DNA of 64,000 bases from positions 144,474,052-144,538,051 of the forward strand of contig CM041083.1 in NCBI GenBank assembly GCA_023079485.1, in the 5' to 3' direction. Position 1 is the stretch's first letter; each line of letters starts with the position of its first letter. Below are positions 58,991 through 64,000 of this stretch, in pieces. The DNA comes from Archilochus colubris. Lineage: Eukaryota > Chordata > Aves > Apodiformes > Trochilidae. Made by a program: the position numbers and the translations under genes. The notes beneath the pieces were generated by a model. It searched no databases and was not told the DNA's origin. It was given only the letters and a program-made list of their open reading frames with translations.

Positions 58991-61900
58991 TATTTTACTT
59001 ATGCTGCAACTGGTAAAAATGGCCAGTTTCACCTCCTTACAAATAAAGCAAGTGTAGAGCAAATACTCACTCTTACTGTTTAATAATCTACTTGTTTTTT
59101 CAGATAGATTGCATGTAGTTAAATAAAAAAAATACTCTTCAATTAAAAAAACCTTCTGAACATGTACTAATATTTTAATGTGCTCACAGGTCACTGGATG
59201 CTCAAATTCTTCTTTATCAAAAATCAAGGATTACTTTTTTAATTACTTCTGAAATGTTTACTCAGTGCAGTTCCAAAACTACTTATCTGGAGGAAGTGGA
59301 TATTAAGCTCTTCTCCTATAAGCTGGAAGATAAGCTAACTTTATATTTGCTTATGAGGGATTTATGCAGTTACTGTTTACAGAAGTTTATGAAAGCAAAC
59401 TATCTCTTCACAAAAACATGACATTGTATCTTCAGTTTTGAACATGGAAAGCTGCCATCTTATGCAAAATGCAGTGTGAGCATGATGTTTTTCAACTCAA
59501 CTTTTTTTTTTCTAAAAAATAAAAAAAATTACAGAAATTTCATGAGGTAATTTATAACTGAGTCTTTCTGTCTCTGTACCTGAGAAAAAGCTGTAACTGG
59601 GTGGTGCATAGGGACTGCAAGAGGTGACTGCATAGTAAAACCATACTCTGACTTTAATAGAAGGCACAGGGGTCCTCCACCTTGAAGGAGTGCAGTTACA
59701 TCAGTAGCAAGAGAGGTTGCAGCTAATCTATGAAGGGTAATTCATCCCAGTGTCCTGATCCCAAATATTGATAAAGGTCGTTCTGGAGGCTGTTACTTAC
59801 TGACTTAAAGAACCAACAGATTGACATCTTGCTCCAGAACCAAGATGTCTCACTGATTCTCTAGCTTGAAACCTAAGGAAAAAACAGGGTTTTGTGAGAA
59901 TGTAATTTATAAGGTATAAATGTTCTGATGTTATCCTGCTTTATAGATACTTGATTGCAAGATGCATTGTATGATACAAAATCTGTTTATAAGGGTTTAT
60001 ATAGCTGATGATGGCTACTGCAATCATACCTGTTTTGCAGCTTCTTTCTTTGTAAAGTTTCTGATTTTTCTTCTAAGAGAATGTTATATTATTTATGATC
60101 AGACATAATACAAAAGCAAAACAACATAAGGAAACGAGTATATATATTTTTTTTTCTTTCTAAACTTGTAAAAATAGAGGTTTTTATTTCCAGTAATAAA
60201 ATTTACAAATGTTTTCATAAAGAAAATGTGACTAACTACTTTAAATACATAGTTTATTAGAGAGAATGATGGCAATTTTTGCTGTTGTTTTGGGGTTGGT
60301 TTTTTTTGATTGTTTGGTGTTTTGTGTCTTTTTGTTTTTCAATGGGAGCATTTAATGCTGGTAGCAGTACTGTATCAAATCATTCCCACTTGGATACTAG
60401 TGCATATTAGGAATTCACATATTATGCGTTTGAAAATATTGTGGATTCTCTCTGCCCTGTTTTCTCTTTCTGCTCCTCTTTTATTCCCTGAAGCAAATAG
60501 AAATGAGCTGAGCTGCCTGCTTTATATCAAGAATGAGAGAACTTGTAATTCACTGAGTGCAGCAGCAAGTGCCATTCATCATTAATGTGATGAAGATAAA
60601 TGTTGCTGGCCACAAAAAAAGAACTTTATGAAGATGACTATGGCTTGCAGGAGAAAGGAATATTCATTCATCTTGACTGAATCTAATAGTCTGAGGATTC
60701 AGGAAGAAGTAGGACATTGGTTGTGTTCCATTAAAAATATCTTAAAGTCAGTTTTAAACTGCTGCTGTTAGCTTCCTTTAGGACCTATGAAAGCCTTTCA
60801 AGAACAGGAAATCTCCAGTCAGTACCTTTTTTTTTAATTGCTGCATTGGAGATTATACCTGATAGATCATTAAAGGTCATAAAACTGTAAACAATTAAGA
60901 CCTAGTTCCTTAAATCAGGAAAAACAAAATTTTAATAAGCTGGATGCCTGGAGGTAAATTTTGAAAATGGTGTCATGAATTTAAAAGACCATCTCTATAT
61001 ACACACTTGTACAATACATGACATTGTACACAGATTTTGGGACATTGGTGTCAGACAAGTCACTTGCTAGTTCAGTGGTAACTCCCTTTTTTTTAATAAC
61101 TCAAATACCTTGAGGTTTCTAACCGCATGTGATTTATATGGTTGCTCATCTTATCTGAAAGGCATTCTCCCACTTAAAATAATGTTTTGCCAATACATAC
61201 GGATGCAAGGTGCATCATCAGTTTCTCTGATGTGGTCTGGACTTTGATTGACACCAAACTCAAAGAAAGTACTTGGGTTTAATTAAGATTAAGTAAACAT
61301 GTGTCAACATGAACTTGAATGCTCCAATCTGTGTTTGAGAAGGTCTGGGCAATGTGTTCACCTTGTGACACAGCTACAGAGGGTTCAAACAAACCTTATG
61401 ACAAGGAATTGGAAGTCAGTTTGAATAAAAATCTCTAGTAAAGACAGGCTCTAGCACTCCCATTCTCTGGAAATTAATTTTTTGATATTCACTTCTCATT
61501 TTCATTGGCACTGCAAAAGGTGTATGTTCTTAAAAGCACTCTTGTACTGATCTGGCAGCTCCTTGGTGTTGGCTGAGCTGGGACAGGGTTACATAAATGC
61601 AGTTTCTGTCACTACTATTGAGCTGCTATGCCAGTGACTAAAGAGTTAAATTGCTAACTATGAAATTTTTAATTTTTTTTTTTTTCTTTAAGTTAAAATA
61701 ATGGGCCTGGGTCTGTAAAGTTAGTTAAGTTGTTTTTCTTATTTGTTACCAAGTATTATGAACGTCTCTTTCAGAATTGAAAGAGCTGGAACTTTTAAAA
61801 TTCTTTTCCAATAATTAGTTTGAAGCAAAATTTAGCAAATTGGGTCATGACTGTTTCTAAATCATTCTCACACTCAGTAGATCATTATCTTCATTTGTTG

Positions 61901-64000
61901 AAAGAAAAGATATTACTTCTATCTTTGCAATATAGTATAAATACAGAGCTAGATTATTTCTTTTTATTGTGAACTTAATCTCCCACAAGAGATAATAAGT
62001 AGGCATGGACATAGTTGTTTTTCTCGCATCTGTTATGATATTCTGAAAGATTGTGAGGTCTTATATTAAAAATAACATGAAATAGAGGCTTAGTTTTAAA
62101 GTACTTAGCAGTGAATAATTCACCTTACTTTTAAACAAAACTCAGTATTATTTCAGCATATATAGAACTTCAGTAAGCTAGCTAACTTCAGAAGCTAGCT
62201 AGACTGGAATTAATTTAATAAATTATTGATTCTGAAATAAAATATCTAGAAATTATATTTTAAAGGGTTTGTAAAACAAATTATGAAATAAGAAATTTTC
62301 TAGATAAGTTTTGAAAAGTGAGTAATAAAAAATACACAGCCAGAATGCTTGAATTTTTGACAAAGAATCATTCAAGGTAATAAGAATCAGGATATGGAAA
62401 AGTTCTTAGTTTAATGAAGGTGGATATCAGGTTCCTGTGAGGCACACAGCAACTTTACAAGTGAGCTGCAAAAAATAAAGTATTTCACACACACAGCCTA
62501 GAATATCTGAATCTTTTTTTTCTCTTTCCTTAAGTTCCTTTCTTTACAATTTGTATACCTAATGTAGTTCTGCAAACTGCTAAACCATTCCTAGCCCACA
62601 ATACTCATCATTTTGAAAGTCAGAACAAAGAGTATCTTCTTATCATTTTATATGTTTCACCTAATAGCACTCTTACATCCCCCATTTGAAAGTCAAAGGA
62701 GTCACTTAGAAGTTCCTTACAGTCCTTTTTTATTTATTTTCTTGAAAAAAATAGTTATTTTACTAATAGAGCAGCAGTATATTCCCAATTTATTACATCA
62801 TGCACAGGTGGATTATTAAAGGAAATGTCTTGATTTGCAGATACTCACAGCACCAAAACTCGTTTACAGCTGCAGAAGTGAATTGTGCAGGCATAGGCCT
62901 GATAGGGCATGTTTTCCATGTTTCCTTCAAGTCTTTTTCCATGAAGATTACTAATATTGATGCAAAATATTACTGAAGCAATTAGCCTATTAATCAGACT
63001 ACTGTTTGGTGAGAAAACAAACAGACAAACAAACAAAAAAACCCCACAAAACCCCACGTTTTAATAAATATATTCTTTTCTGCAACAATAAACATGATGC
63101 ATGGAAAATATTTATCTTTAAATACACCCCCCACAAGCATTCCTACAAGTAATTTGAAATGCAGTTTTAATTGTGACCTTTCTTCAGTCCTTCTCAGCTA
63201 AGATTTTTTGTGCTTTCAAAGCATTAAACAAAGCAAACTACACATCTCATGGTTACCTGAAGCTGGAGGTTTTGTGGGGCAAATACCTATCTTCATATAC
63301 ATCTTCATTTTTAGCAAAATGGTCCTTCAATGATTAATGCTGTCACAACTAAGGAACAAAAAAGATGTAGTAGAAACATCTAATTCAGAATGCAGAAATG
63401 CTACTCATACAATAATAAGAGGAGCCCCAGTATGCATGTATTCCATTTCAAATTCAGTCAGCCCATTTTGTTCACTATTAATAAAATAAAATTATGTACA
63501 AAAGATCTGTGCAGTCTCAAAGGGCAATGTAACATCAGTCAAATTGCCCTCCTCCTAAGATACTGTATTGTTTTTGTTATTAAAATATTCAAAGACTTTT
63601 TCTAATTGGAAAACATTCCAAGTTTTTTTCTTGTATAAAATTCTCAATGTCACAAGCATTAAAAATTCATCCGTATTAGATCACCTTCAAGCACAGAAAA
63701 GTCAATTAAAGTTACTTTTAAAATATTATATTTTCCCTGGAATGTATGATAAATTGTGTACTTTTTAGGGAAAGAAGAGGAAGATTCCCTTTCTTACATA
63801 GTCTGAAAAGAATCAGCTGACAAAAAAAAAATGCCATTTTTTTTATTTGAATATTCCCCGCATCCATTTATTTCCTCCAGACCAGAACTGCCATGTGCCA
63901 GATACCCTGGGAGAACCAAATGAGAAAGTAAAGATGTGCTGGAGCACTTTTTTCTCAAGTCCTCATGATAAGGAGTGATAATATATATAGTGGTGGTCTG
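58991..64000. other. AT-rich unique sequence, no gene found
   Basis: About 5 kb to the window end without a recognised gene or clear interspersed repeat. Small features are a CTAGCTAGCT-type palindromic patch (about 62175-62205) and an A/C-rich CAAA-type tract (about 63015-63055). A possible very short LTR remnant near 61553 was considered and not accepted. Confidence 0.5.

Noticed and set aside
61553..61610. Possible short LTR remnant (GGCTGAGCTGGGACAGGGTT word)
   Set aside because: It resembles the start of some avian LTRs, but the likeness fades after about 45 bases and no further LTR words follow.
62160..62215. CTAGCTAGCT palindromic patch
   Set aside because: The pairing is only a few bases long and is typical of AT-rich simple sequence. 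There is no arm or core structure comparable to the element at 38421.

Overview
The window looks like a gene-poor, AT-rich piece of a bird nuclear genome, probably a songbird-like neognath. The main evidence is about fifteen CR1 LINE fragments in both orientations, several ending in the avian CR1 3' tail of repeated ATTCTATG-type octamers. There are also four long-terminal-repeat (LTR) copies that resemble avian endogenous retrovirus families. I found no protein-coding exon, rRNA gene or functional tRNA gene that I can defend. Every open frame I inspected is short (at most 159 codons), and the longest lie inside LTRs, CR1 copies or microsatellites.

Layout. 1-11816 is mostly unique AT-rich DNA with two plus-strand CR1 tails (about 4655 and 7893). 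11817-20256 holds two related antisense LTRs (11817-12861 and 19535-20256) with three minus-strand CR1 fragments between them. 20257-28650 has an unexplained, less AT-rich block (about 20690-21165), a minus-strand CR1, a different antisense LTR with a recognisable TATA box (25571-26241) and two fairly long plus-strand CR1 copies. 28651-38420 is mostly unique DNA with one ancient amniote repeat tail (about 33421-33515), a 29-T tract and two abutting CR1 pieces. 38421-38902 is the most unusual object: two 156-bp inverted arms, 154 of 156 identical, around a 170-bp core with a 74-nt tRNA-like sequence. 38903-49064 has two minus-strand CR1 copies. 49065-49317 is a 253-bp GGAA tetranucleotide array. 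The rest carries CR1 fragments near 49691 and 52815, a tandemly duplicated T-rich tract near 54621 and a fourth antisense LTR near 58517.

Reading of the whole. With no genes, there is no operon or pathway to describe. The window is best read as intergenic or intronic DNA shaped by transposable elements. All four LTRs are in minus orientation. That would fit an intron of a plus-strand host gene, because antisense LTRs are tolerated better in introns, but four copies prove little. The 38421-38902 inverted-repeat element is the best candidate for something undescribed. Family names and boundaries come from recognition by eye, not from alignment.
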